Assembly (NCBI GenBank): GCA_900618795.1
Contig: UYJD01000003.1
Coordinates: 34,262-98,261 of the forward strand
Source of the DNA: Cyanodermella asteris
Taxonomy: Eukaryota; Ascomycota; Lecanoromycetes; Ostropales; Stictidaceae
Direction: 5' to 3'
Length of the DNA stretch: 64,000 nt
Shown: positions 34,562 through 44,231 of the stretch, in pieces
How the letters are laid out: every line of letters begins with the position of its first letter
Numbering within the stretch: the first letter of the stretch is position 1
Made by a program: the position numbers and the translations under genes
Notes under the pieces: generated by a model
Told to the model about the DNA's origin: nothing
What the model saw: the letters and a program-made list of their open reading frames with translations, nothing else
Databases searched by the model: none

Positions 34562-35059
34562 TCAGCCCAGCCTTCCGGTACAGGACATGATAATCTCATC
34601 GAAGGCCGCATCAATGCGGCTGGGTCGACGATCCGGACTTTCCTCACGTGCAGCAGCCGTACGACTGGCACTGCGAGTCTGCATACCACTTCCGTAGCTA
34701 GCAGGATTCCCAATTCGCGTGGGGCGGACCTCGAAGGGATTTGTGTACGATGTCTGAGGGAGAAAGGGGTTCGCGCGTGTAGATGCAGCGACGAACTGGT
34801 TCGATGAGCCAAAGGCGGGACCAGTAGCAGAGGTGGTAGCTTTACCGATATTTGAAGTGTCTCTGTTCTTGTTGGAGTTCACTTGCGAGAAGGGCTCCTT
34901 CATGTACTTGAGGAAGGGATTCTCTCTGAGAGGGATTGCATCCTCGCTGGCCTTCTTGTCGTTCGAGATTGAGAGCTGATCGTTTGCTGGTACGGATGTG
35001 TTCATGCTGGCTGGCTTGTCGCTGTTCCGAGCGAAGGGGTTAGTAGTCGGGATACTCAT
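34562..35059 (-). CDS. Small disordered protein with four NPF motifs
   Basis: This is a 165-aa intronless frame starting at ATG 35059. The sequence is polar and largely disordered but contains four Asn-Pro-Phe tripeptides: TNPFA at residues 7-9, ENPFLKY at 47-49, ANPFLPQ at 97-99 and TNPFEVR at 107-109. NPF is the established ligand of EH domains (Eps15, Ede1, Pan1 and similar endocytic scaffolds). The C-terminal part has an Arg/Ser block (TRSASRTAAAREESPDRRPSR) and a short helix (IDAAFDEIIMS). A role as an endocytic adaptor or cargo is inferred from the motif density alone. The family is not recognised. Confidence 0.6.
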   Translation of the reverse strand: MSIPTTNPFARNSDKPASMNTSVPANDQLSISNDKKASEDAIPLRENPFLKYMKEPFSQVNSNKNRDTSNIGKATTSATGPAFGSSNQFVAASTRANPFLPQTSYTNPFEVRPTRIGNPASYGSGMQTRSASRTAAAREESPDRRPSRIDAAFDEIIMSCTGRLG

Positions 35060-36026
35060 GTTAATGACTAGGGCTGTGCCGAAGAAGTCTTGGTCTGGTA
35101 TTGAGATGTCCGATGGCTGAAGGAGCTAAGAAAGCCAAGAACTTCTGAGAGCGTAAAGTGAGAGTTATATAAGTGGAAGGTACGGCCTCTGAACCTGGAT
35201 ACCGGCGGCAGCTTCCTTTTTCAAGCAAAGGCGAGGCAGTCCGCACAAACAGATGCACTGTAGCCTAAGGTGATTCTTAGATGAATGGCGAGAGCGCCCT
35301 GTGCCTTCACTCCCTTGTATGCGGTTGCGAGTTCTCGTGTAGGGTACGGGTAGACGCCAACGATTTCTATGTTTTGAAACGACAGCCGGGATACCGAGAC
35401 AAAGGGAAGATCGCCATATTCCTGTGTGACGCGAATGCGCATGGTATCTAGACCGCTGTGACCTGGAATGCTGCATGCACAAGTCGTTCTTTGCATTCAC
35501 GACAAGGCGTCTCTCTCCAAGATCCAAGTAACGTTGGCTCTGCCGTTACCGAGTCTCTTCGTTACTATGACTTGAGCACCGTGGCAGCCTCATTTCCATG
35601 GCCAGATCTGGCTTCAGATTCTTCTTGATCAGTTGAACGCGAAAACAGACGCGCGAGCAAATGCGAAGGAGGCTTCGACGCTCGGGCCACCCAATAGTTA
35701 CATGAGCTTCTCACGTCCATGAGCGGAACAACAGTGTCACATCAGCACCGTAGAGGTACTGAGTGACAACGGCAGAACAGTCGTTATGACTATGTCACTT
35801 CGATGTATGCCATCCATACCCATGACCGGTCGTTGATAGTGGACGGCGGCCATGCTTCGGATGAACGCGAAAGACCCCTCACGATTGACGTCTGTGGAGA
35901 TTGAGTTCATTCTTGTGTCTTTAGTACCTACCTTCAAAATGTACCTACCAGTATGGCGGCACTGGTATCGCATATCTTCATCCTGTCTAGGCTCTAGTAC
36001 ACAGCATTCGATAGTCATTCACCACC
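35060..36026. other. Divergent intergenic region, about 1 kb
   Basis: A minus-strand frame at 35221-35496 (91 codons, ATG) reads fairly protein-like (MRIRVTQEYGDLPF, IEIVGVYPYPTREL) but has no family match or partner exon; I leave it as unsupported. Promoters of both flanking genes must lie here. Confidence 0.4.
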
Positions 36027-36981
36027 ATGCTCGAAACGTATAATCACGAAGGCAAGGCCGTAACTCATGGCCGAGCACGCGTCAACGGAATTCGGATGCA
36101 TTACATCACAGCTGGACAAGGACCAGCAATCGTTCTCCTACACGGTACACCGAAAACGCACTATTACTGGTACAGGCTGGTGCCATTGCTGACACCACAC
36201 TTCACCATCGTGGCCCCGGATCTTCGTGGCTTCGGCGCTACCGATAAGCCACCCGCCTCGCATGGATACGACAGCCTGACCAACGCGAAGGATATCTCGG
36301 AACTGATGGCCCAGCTCGGACACGAGAAGTTCTTCGTCCACTGTGAAGATCGCGGCGGTGACTACGGCTACGCTCTAGCCGCCACATATCGAGACAATGT
36401 GCTCGGCTTGTCTTTCTGCGAGATGATTCTGCCGGACGCCTTGACCAAGCAATCTTTCTTCACGCAGGAAAACATCACTGCGCAGTATGATCAGCGCGGA
36501 GTGTGGAACTGGCATATACCGTTCTTTTGGATGCCGCACGTTCCCGAGATGCTGATCCAGGGTAAGGAGGAAGAGTTTTGGACTTTCTTCATGACTCAGG
36601 AATGCTATAACCCGGATGCGCTGGAGAAGGATGCCGTAGACGAGTGGATTAGGTGTGTGAAGGCGCCTGGTGGCCTGCTCGGCGTGCTTGAGACATACAG
36701 AGCTCACTGGAAGAATGCGGAGATTGAGAAGGAGCTATCGAAGAATAAATTGACATGCTCTGTCATGACTGTTGGTGCTCCGGAGTAAGTCACGTCCTAC
36801 ATGATGAGAGGGATTCAAGCTAACGTGCGCTTCCAGGTTCTTCGGTCCGCTGGTGAAAGGCGAGATGGACAAAGTTGCAGAGAATGTGGTCCACTCGGAA
36901 GTTTTCGAGCGTTGTGGGCACAGTCTGTCTCTGGAAGCCCCCGACAGGATGGCAGCTGTTTTGAAGAAGTTCCTCGGTTGA
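36027..36981 (+). CDS. Alpha/beta hydrolase, haloacetate dehalogenase / epoxide hydrolase type
   Basis: Two exons, 36027-36784 and 36837-36981, are joined over a 52-bp intron and give 300 aa, the family's size. The oxyanion motif LLHGTPK is at 38-43. The nucleophile lies in VHCEDRGGDYG, where Asp108 takes the place that is Ser in esterases; an Asp there is characteristic of dehalogenases and epoxide hydrolases. APDLRGFGATDKP is the usual strand-4 motif, and the catalytic His is in CGHSLSLEAPD (His281), present only in exon 2. Cap-domain aromatics (GVWNWHIPFFWMPHVPEML) resemble fluoroacetate dehalogenases. It probably detoxifies a small xenobiotic; the substrate is not determined. Confidence 0.88.
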
Positions 36982-37800
36982 CCTTCTTGCCTGCTTGACC
37001 TGTGAGACTTTCGTTGGCTTGCAGAATTGTCAGTGACTATTTCGGTCGATTATTGTAGTTTAAATCCGATGTAAAATTTGATCGGATTAAGTTCATCCAC
37101 GGAATTATGCCAGCATAGATTCCAGATAACTTCCAGCAATGAGCATCAAATGACGGGATTATGTCTTTGATCGTGTTAAAAATGATCATCCACAGCTCGA
37201 CAATGCATATGATTCAAGTCGTCATCGAGTAAAAGGTTTGCGTGCGCTGGCAACCAACACCTTGAGCTTGGAGCCTCGTTTGTTCCGGCGCATCTATATT
37301 GAAGCCAGAGTGATCTTGAACACCGTGAGTACACAGCAGTACATTCATCTCAGTAGTTCCACGCTTCGCTACCAGCAATAAAGTTTGGGTCGGTGGAAAG
37401 TCAGACAGTGGAGGGCGAGCAATGCTGCTCTTGGCCCCGGGTGATGACACAACTCATGAACTCGGCCACGATTCTTCCCCGGCCGAAAGCTTGACTCATT
37501 CTCCGGATCCATCCCCAACGAGACGGGAAAGATATGCGCAATCACTGGCTGTCTCTGACGATCGAGCATTGTCAGCACGCATTCGAGCTCAAAGCTTAGC
37601 TTCTGGAGGCGCGCAAGAAGCAGCCGCGTTCCCCGCCTTCGGCCGCTTCTCGATTTAGTCATAACTTTGCTCAGACACCGGGATTTTCAACTTCGCCCTG
37701 GTATAGTCTGCGCTTCACTTTGATTTGTGCAGGTTATTGCATCTTTGTGTCGTAGTTGGCTGTCTGTGATTCCGACTCGAATACGTATATTTCATTCATC
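36982..37800. other. Intergenic, 0.8 kb
   Basis: No supported frame is seen; it includes the leader of the PPOX-like gene. Confidence 0.45.
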
Positions 37801-38882
37801 ATGCCGACCTACTGGCCCTCGATACCCGACGATGTCCAAGCATGGATCAAGAAGCAGCCCATGTTCTTTACAGCTTCAGCACCAACATACGGCAAACACG
37901 TCAATGTCTCCCCTAAAGGTAAGCGCCCAGTTTTCCTCTCGCACAAGCTCGAATATTACTTCCGTCAGATAGCATGTTTCCCATTTCAATCCCCGTTCCA
38001 TTTACACTCAATCACTCATTCACTCACTACTTTCCTCCCACAGGCCAACCCAGCCGAACTTTCGCCATAATGTCCCCCAACCAAGTCGCCTACCTTGACT
38101 TCACCGGCTCCGGCATCGAAACGATTTCGCACATCTACGAAAACGGCCGCGTAACGCTCATGTTCTGCTCCTTTACCAAATTCTGCCGCATCCTGCGTCT
38201 ATTCTGCCGCGCCCGCGTGATCGAACGCGACAGTCCCGAATTCAAACCATACATCGCGAAGATGGCAGAGGAAGGCGGTATGAGGGTCGAGGAGGCAGAC
38301 GCGCGGTTCGCCAATCTCGACGACGACGCGGATGTCAACTGGGATAAGAAGGGAGAGGGCAACGGTGTCGTGGGGGTCAGGGCGATTATCGTGCTGGATG
38401 TGTGGAAGTGCCAGCACAGTTGTGGGTTCTCGGTGCCGTTGTTGGCGGGGAAGCCGCAGGAAAACGATGACGATGGGGAAGCAGAGGAGAAGGACGAAAA
38501 AGAGGGAGGGAAGGAGGTGATTCGCAGTCCGAAGATCATGGTCGGGTATAATGCGAAGAGGAGCACGAATCCGAATGATCCGCATAGTGTCAAGTTTGAT
38601 GAGGTTTGGGATGATCGGAATGTGGTGAACGGGTTTTACATGGGTCGGTTGAAGAAGCATGATATGCGGCCGTATCGGGTCAAGAACAATGTTTCGAGTT
38701 TGGATAATGTGCCGGGCCTGCAGATGGCGATTAGGGATAGTGGGAGGGACGTTAGATCGATGAGGTTTGAGTACTTTTTAAAGAGGGTGTTCTTTGGCGA
38801 GACGGAAGCTGTCTGCATTGGCGTGCTCCTGGGGCTGTTCTTGGCGTTGGTGTTCCAGAGGATTGCGATTAGGGTGTTTTAG
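37801..38882 (+). CDS. PPOX-like FMN-binding protein with C-terminal membrane helix
   Basis: Exon 1 (37801-37918) and exon 2 (38044-38882) join over a 125-bp intron to give 318 aa. The split-barrel PNPOx fold is indicated by WIKKQPMFFTASAP, HVNVSPKGQPSRTFAIMSPNQVAYLDFTGSG and ETISHIYENGRVTLMFCSFTKFCRILRLFCRARVIERD, the last two flanking the flavin phosphate site. The splice recreates VNVSPKG-QPS, which is invariant in this group. An acidic Glu/Asp/Lys insertion sits near residues 185-205. Residues 293-315 form a hydrophobic helix (VCIGVLLGLFLALVFQRIAI), so the protein may be tail-anchored. The physiological substrate is unknown. Confidence 0.85.
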
Positions 38883-39109
38883 CTTGCTTGCTCGATACGA
38901 ACTTGGTTGATGCACACGTAAGATGGTCAAGTCTGAGATGTGGTGGTTCGCAGCTTCATTGTTTTCATTTCGGTAAGGACTGGCCAGCTCAGCTTCTCGG
39001 CTGAGCCCTAAAAGCAAAATAGGATACCAGATCCAGCGGATCCTCTCCATCAATTCAAGACCAAAGACACTCCTCGCCGTTGCTCTCACAGCACCCTCAG
39101 CATCCAAAA

Positions 39110-40222
39110 TTACATGGCGTAGTACAAGCTAGCGCACGTCCAGCTGTCCTTGGTGAACAAATCCTTACCGTCGTCCTTGTATATCCAGAAAAAGTCGGCG
39201 CCGTCGTTCGCGAATCCAGCAGTCTGGTCCACAGCAACCGTGTCCGCGACGGAGTTCCCAAAGATGCTCCAATGGAAGTTGTTCTGCGTGTCGGCAAACT
39301 GCATCGCGCCAATAGGGAAGCGCCAGGCGTCGTGTGCAACAACGGAAGTGCTGTTGGACGTGCTGTTGGAGTAGCTCGCAGCCGACTTGGGGGTAGTCTC
39401 GACCAAGAGCACAAAGTCGTCCGGCTGCTGGCCCTTGTTGCCACCGTGAGGGACGACCGACTTGTAGTATCCGAGGCCAAGGGCAGTGGTACCATTGCCG
39501 GCGTGGCAGTGGAGCATGTAGGTACCGTCGTCAGCGGGCTTGACGCACGTGGGCTCGGTGGGTGGCAGGATCGGTCGGGGCATGACTGGCGGCGTGTAGA
39601 CGATGGGTGCGTGGAGCGGGATGTGGGTGTGGTTGCTCCCCGGCTGGGAGGCCCAGTCGTAGGTGATGGCGAAGGGGGAGTTGTCTCGCTTCTTGCTTAG
39701 CTGACTGGCTCCGATGGGGTAGAAGTCGACGTGAGAGCTGCTGCCGTCGCGCTTGAAATTTCCCTCGAAAGCCCAGTTCACGTAGCCACCGTCGCCGTGG
39801 CGGTCGAAGCTACCGGAATCGAACACACAAAGCTGGTAAGACTTCTTGAAGCCGAGCCCGATGTCGAGATCGTGTTCGGCGCAGACGGATCCAGCAAGGT
39901 TGCTTCCGCTGTCGGTATCACCGTAGACGATCACGTTCTTGTCGGGGTATTGGGCGCCGAGCTTGCTGATGGTAGACTGCGTGTACTTTGACTCGACGTC
40001 GTCTTGCTCGGTGAGCTCTATGATGCCCTTGATGAGGTCGACAACCTCGTTTGCGACGTCAATGATTGCCTCGACGGTGACTTCTGCGGCCTCTCCTTCT
40101 GGGCCGGCGAGAGCACCGATCCCAATCCCGAAGAGGTCCGTCAACACGCTGCTCGTCGGGGCAGCGACGGTGGAGCGAGTCAGGGCAAGGAGCGCCAGCG
40201 CTGGAATGAGCTTGTATTGCAT
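39110..40222 (-). CDS. Secreted glycoprotein of unknown function (370 aa)
   Basis: This intronless frame begins with a signal peptide (MQYKLIPALALLALTRSTVA). Residues 45-170 form a compact domain: an Ala/Val/Glu helix, QYPDKNVIVYGDTDSG, then YQLCVFDSGSFDRHGDGGYVNWAFEGNF, a pattern I associate with fungal secreted proteins of undefined function. A KKR dibasic site at 177-179 could be a Kex2 cleavage point. The second half (180-370) has four cysteines, NHT/NGT/NST glycosylation sites and a Pro-rich linker, then IGAMQFADTQNNFHWSIFGNS. It may be made as a two-part precursor. There are no catalytic motifs. Confidence 0.75.
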   Translation of the reverse strand: MQYKLIPALALLALTRSTVAAPTSSVLTDLFGIGIGALAGPEGEAAEVTVEAIIDVANEVVDLIKGIIELTEQDDVESKYTQSTISKLGAQYPDKNVIVYGDTDSGSNLAGSVCAEHDLDIGLGFKKSYQLCVFDSGSFDRHGDGGYVNWAFEGNFKRDGSSSHVDFYPIGASQLSKKRDNSPFAITYDWASQPGSNHTHIPLHAPIVYTPPVMPRPILPPTEPTCVKPADDGTYMLHCHAGNGTTALGLGYYKSVVPHGGNKGQQPDDFVLLVETTPKSAASYSNSTSNSTSVVAHDAWRFPIGAMQFADTQNNFHWSIFGNSVADTVAVDQTAGFANDGADFFWIYKDDGKDLFTKDSWTCASLYYAM

Positions 40223-42195
40223 TGTGGAAAAGGAAGTGTTTGGTCTTTAATTTGAGATATACGGATGGCTGGAAAGGATCGAGAGATCTGTAGAAGTGAA
40301 ATTGTAAAAGAGTGACTTGAGAAAGAAAGACTGCGGTTGGAAAGCGAATTGAACTTGATGAGGAACGTGAGAAGAGCGAGAACTCTGCACCTTTTATGTC
40401 TGTTCATCTCGCTCTGGGGCGGATATCCTCAGCCGGTGTTCGTATCATTTAGACAGCCCTTCTCCCCGACAGCAACAACGGTTGGGCTGAGGACCGGGAG
40501 GTCGCATTCCATGTTGTCTCACCAAGAGCGTAGCCTGATCTATTTCTTCTGCAGTATGTGATATTGTTTCGAGGCTGAGTCAGGACTACAGAACGCCACC
40601 AGCCAAAGGTGGACACCGTACAAGACATTCAAACAGAAATAGAGGCGTATTGAGTGAGAAAGTAAGCAATATGTGGGTCTCTGCCGGCCGAACATCTGGC
40701 CGTATGCCAGTTGCCGGCCACTAGCTCCTCGGGACAGGGTATACAAGGCTGAAGGTGCGGGCTTTTTACACAGCCGCCTAGCTCAAAAACGACAGGGAGC
40801 CCTTGTGTTTGACAACTCGGACATCCACAGGCAAGCAGAAGGACGAACGGAGATTGGAGTACAGGCATATCTCTATCGGTGACTCGGTGCCGGATTGGGC
40901 CTCTGTAGGCCGATTAAACGGAACGACCTCAAATGTGTGATCACATTGACGCTCAGAACGTCGGGAGGACGATTTCGACAATTCAGTCTTTCGCGAACGC
41001 AAAGTCTTCTCTGCAGAGTCGGATAATCAATGAAAGATACGCACCGACATGTAGAGCGCGCCTGACTGATTATGCAACTCGTCATCTAGACACGCCAAAG
41101 AGCGCCCGGGTTTCGAGTGCCATTTCCCTTCACTCGACGAGAACGCTCTGCGTTGCTTCTAGCCACAATGACGCCGGCCGGGCGTAGTAGCAGTCGCGGG
41201 CCCCTGATTGAGGCTTGTTTCTCACGTTTACCTCCTGTTCTGATTGCTGATGAGTCGGTGATGAGTGATTGGGCTGACAAAGCGGAAAAGTGCCAGATTT
41301 CGGTGCGGCGTGCCGAGCGTGCCCAAGCGTATCAGACGCTACACTCAAAGGGGCAATGATATCTAGTCGGCGCCGAAACATCACACTCAAAACTCCACTG
41401 CCTTCTTCCTCCGACGACCTGCCGCACTCGCCAGTCGGTTCTCGAAGTCTGTTCGTGTGTTTCAGCAAAGCATCACTTGAAAGCTCGACTACCGTTATTC
41501 ATCTGAATACATGACGAGCCATCTCCAACTTGGTGACCTTTTTGTTGCCCGAAAATCCATTGCATGTGCTCATCGTCCATGCGCGTTGACAGCATAGCGA
41601 CCAAGATTCAGACTACGACTCTTGGCAGGGGGATCACGGCCTCTATGGGCTTTTCCGAACACGTAAGACCAAAAGATTGTCAAAGCCCGATTATCATCTT
41701 CCCAATGCACTCTAGCCTCCCGGCCTTCACCAGTTTCGGCATGAGCAGAACGCCAAGTTTACTTCTCAGACGCGATGTGGCCCAATCAACATGTGAAGAC
41801 CTCATCAGGCACGCAAGCGTGTCGCAAGAGCTTCCTGAAGCCAAAACAATTTGCCCGTCTCCATACACTTCTGAAGCAAATGCCTTTCGCACGGTGCAGC
41901 ATGAGTGCAAATCGCGTGCTTTACGCTTTTCGTCTCCACCTTGTCAACTGCAGGGACTTCCGAAGACGGCCTCTCACATGTTGTTGGCCGATCGATTTCT
42001 AGCTTTCGTCAGAGGCTCCGCTCCTCCAAGCGTGGCCGTGAAATCAGAATGCTCGCTGAGACAAGCCGACGCCATCTCTTTTGTATATGGGGCTCTGGAG
42101 GCCCCGCAATGTCTCTACCCGTGACCATGCTCCTCCTTGTACGGCATCCTGCCGGAAGTGATCCCCGGTCGTGATTATCTTTCCTACTTGTCAAT
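40223..42195. other. 2-kb gene-free stretch
   Basis: Frames up to 186 codons occur (41564-42124, plus strand), but they have no domain, no ATG context and a random-looking composition. The promoters of the two divergent genes lie here. No repeats or transposon motifs were noticed. Confidence 0.45.
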
Positions 42196-43584
42196 ATGGC
42201 GTCAGATATGTCTATGGTGAATCTCGAGATCACGCCAGCAGCTCCGGCACCTCCTGGCATGGTGTCGAATTTGGTCAATCCTGATACATACTGGCCTTAT
42301 ACAGTCACTGTTGCGGCGTGCACCATCGGCGTTACGGTGCCTGCAGTGGCTATCCGTATGTTCACGAAGTTGCGGGTACATAAAAGTATCGATTGGGAGG
42401 ACTGTAAGTCGTGGCAACCCTGCATGTCGCCGTGTGATTGACCATCTCGACAGACGTCTTGATCCTGGCGCAGATTGGTCTGATCGTCTGGGAGACACTC
42501 TACCTCGTTCAGCCAACAAAAGGAGCACACATCTGGGATACGTCCGTGGCAGACGTCTCACGATTGCTGCTCGTATGTTCTTCCTCAACTGCGTCCTTCA
42601 ACGAGACTTGCAGAATTCGGTAGCTGATACAAGCAGTGGTCCAACCTAATCATCGTCCTGTTCTGCCCGTTTGTCCTTCTCGCAAAATGGACGATTGTGC
42701 TTCAAATCCAACGTGTCTTCTTTGTTTCGAAAGGAAGCTTCTCTTGGTGGCTGTCCCAAGCCACAGTCTGGGGAAGCACGCTCTTCTATACTATCGTGCT
42801 CTTTTGTGATATCTTCCAGTGCAATCCGCGCGAGAAGATCTGGAACCCGATGGTGCCCGGCCACTGTCTCTCGATCAACGCCATCCTCATCACAACCTGC
42901 TTCTTCAACATTGCCACGAGTACCGCGATCGTGGCGGTTCCGATCCTGGTCGTAAAAGACCTCAACATGAACACGAAGCGAAAGGTCACAGCATCCGTCG
43001 TCTTCGGACTGACTGTGCTGTACGTGTTTGCGAGTCCTTCAACTCCGTCACTGCTGACAGTCATACCAGGGCTTTGATTTCGGCGATCCTCCGTTTCGTG
43101 TACACCTTCAAGTTCGTTCACAGCACCGATGCCACCCGGACCATCTACCCCGTCGGGTACTGGGCGTGAGTTCCATCTCTGTCTTGACATTGTGATCTCA
43201 AATCGTCGAAGCTGACATCTCCTCAGCGGCGCCGAGATGGCCTTTATCATCTTCGCCACCGCCGTTCCAACGTTCCCGCGCTTCCCCGAAGCTCTCGGCT
43301 CCGTCCGGTCACGAAGAAAGTCCCGTGCGACCAACCTGTCCATCGACAACAACACGCTGCATACCCAACCCAGCCTTTCGCCATTGACAGCAACGTATGC
43401 AGCAGACGCTCGAACAGGCCGGGACAAATGTAAAGATCTGAAGGGCGCTCGATGGATGACGGTGGAAACGAGCCACCGTGAGAGCTGGCGTGGTCGCGGT
43501 GAGCGTGACGTCTACGCCCAGAACAACCGCCAATCGCAAATCGAAATCATGAAGACGATTGAGTTTGGCGTGGAGCAGGTCTAA
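42196..43584 (+). CDS. Fungal rhodopsin-domain integral membrane protein 1
   Basis: Five exons, 42196-42403, 42454-42572, 42637-43019, 43070-43165 and 43227-43584, give 387 aa. Seven hydrophobic segments are visible in the usual order: YTVTVAACTIGVTVPAVAI, DYVLILAQIGLIVWETLYL, SNLIIVLFCPFVLLAKWTIVLQIQRVF, VWGSTLFYTIVLFCDIF, ILITTCFFNIATSTAIVAVPILVV, SVVFGLTVLALISAILRFVYT and GAEMAFIIFATAVPTFP. The last part is a polar tail. This is the fungal rhodopsin-domain family (PTH11-like, without a retinal Lys assignment). The exon 3 acceptor is a tandem AAGCAG, so one Gln could be gained or lost. The role, often sensing or cluster-linked, is unknown. Confidence 0.82.
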
Positions 43585-44231
43585 TGAAGCACTTTGCCGA
43601 TGATATATTTCCCTACCTTGTTTATAGAGATAGACGACTGAACGACTTGTACTTCATGTGTTGAATCTTAAGCGGAGGCTCTTATTTGGTGGATATGTCC
43701 CAGGAGGAACGAAGGGACACCGTCATCACTGGCATGACCGTCCGGTAACCTTTGAGAGAACAGGCGACAATGCCAGTTTCACATGATTTTCTCATGCTCG
43801 CATGGGCTTGGAAGCCCTCGGGTGTTGGCAACTGCGGGCTTTCCTGCGGTGTCTACTGATGTATCTGCTGCGATATTTACTACCGCGTCTACCAAGGTAG
43901 TTACTGTGGTTTCCACTACGTTATTTGATGCGCTTCCTGTGTCATTCCCTGAGGCAACCACTGCGGTAAGTACTCAAGTACTTGCGGAGTTACTTGCTAC
44001 GGTACTTACAAGGGAACCCGCCATCCGGCATCCAGCTCACCCTAATCGACAATGCAATACCTTCAGTCAAACGCCGAGATCAAATAATGCTACCCCGTCT
44101 CAGTCAACTCGATGGTTACTGCATTCCCAGTTTCAATAGACTTGGTGCATTTGCGACGGTGTTTTGTTTCTCCGGAATTGATATGTTATGACTTGTCTAT
44201 ATTTTGGTTTCTACCCACGCGCCCAACGGAC
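43585..44231. other. Intergenic, with a Ser/Thr/Val-coding-like patch
   Basis: On the minus strand 43779-43961 would encode a Val/Thr/Ala-rich stretch resembling a fragment of a mucin-like wall protein. It is isolated and I do not call it a gene. A perfect inverted repeat (AAGTACT-CA-AGTACTT) lies at 43968-43983. Confidence 0.4.

Noticed and set aside
35221-35496. 91-codon minus-strand frame with protein-like composition
   Set aside because: No family, no promoter or splice evidence; left as a remark in the intergenic entry.
41564-42124. 186-codon plus-strand frame
   Set aside because: No domain, no good start context, composition like shadow frames; no splice partners.
43779-43961. Val/Thr-rich minus-strand frame as a wall-protein gene
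   Set aside because: Too short, no signal peptide or partner exons; kept only as a compositional note.
43968-43983. Inverted repeat AAGTACT-CA-AGTACTT as an operator
   Set aside because: A single short palindrome in non-coding DNA, far from a start codon, with no second copy seen.
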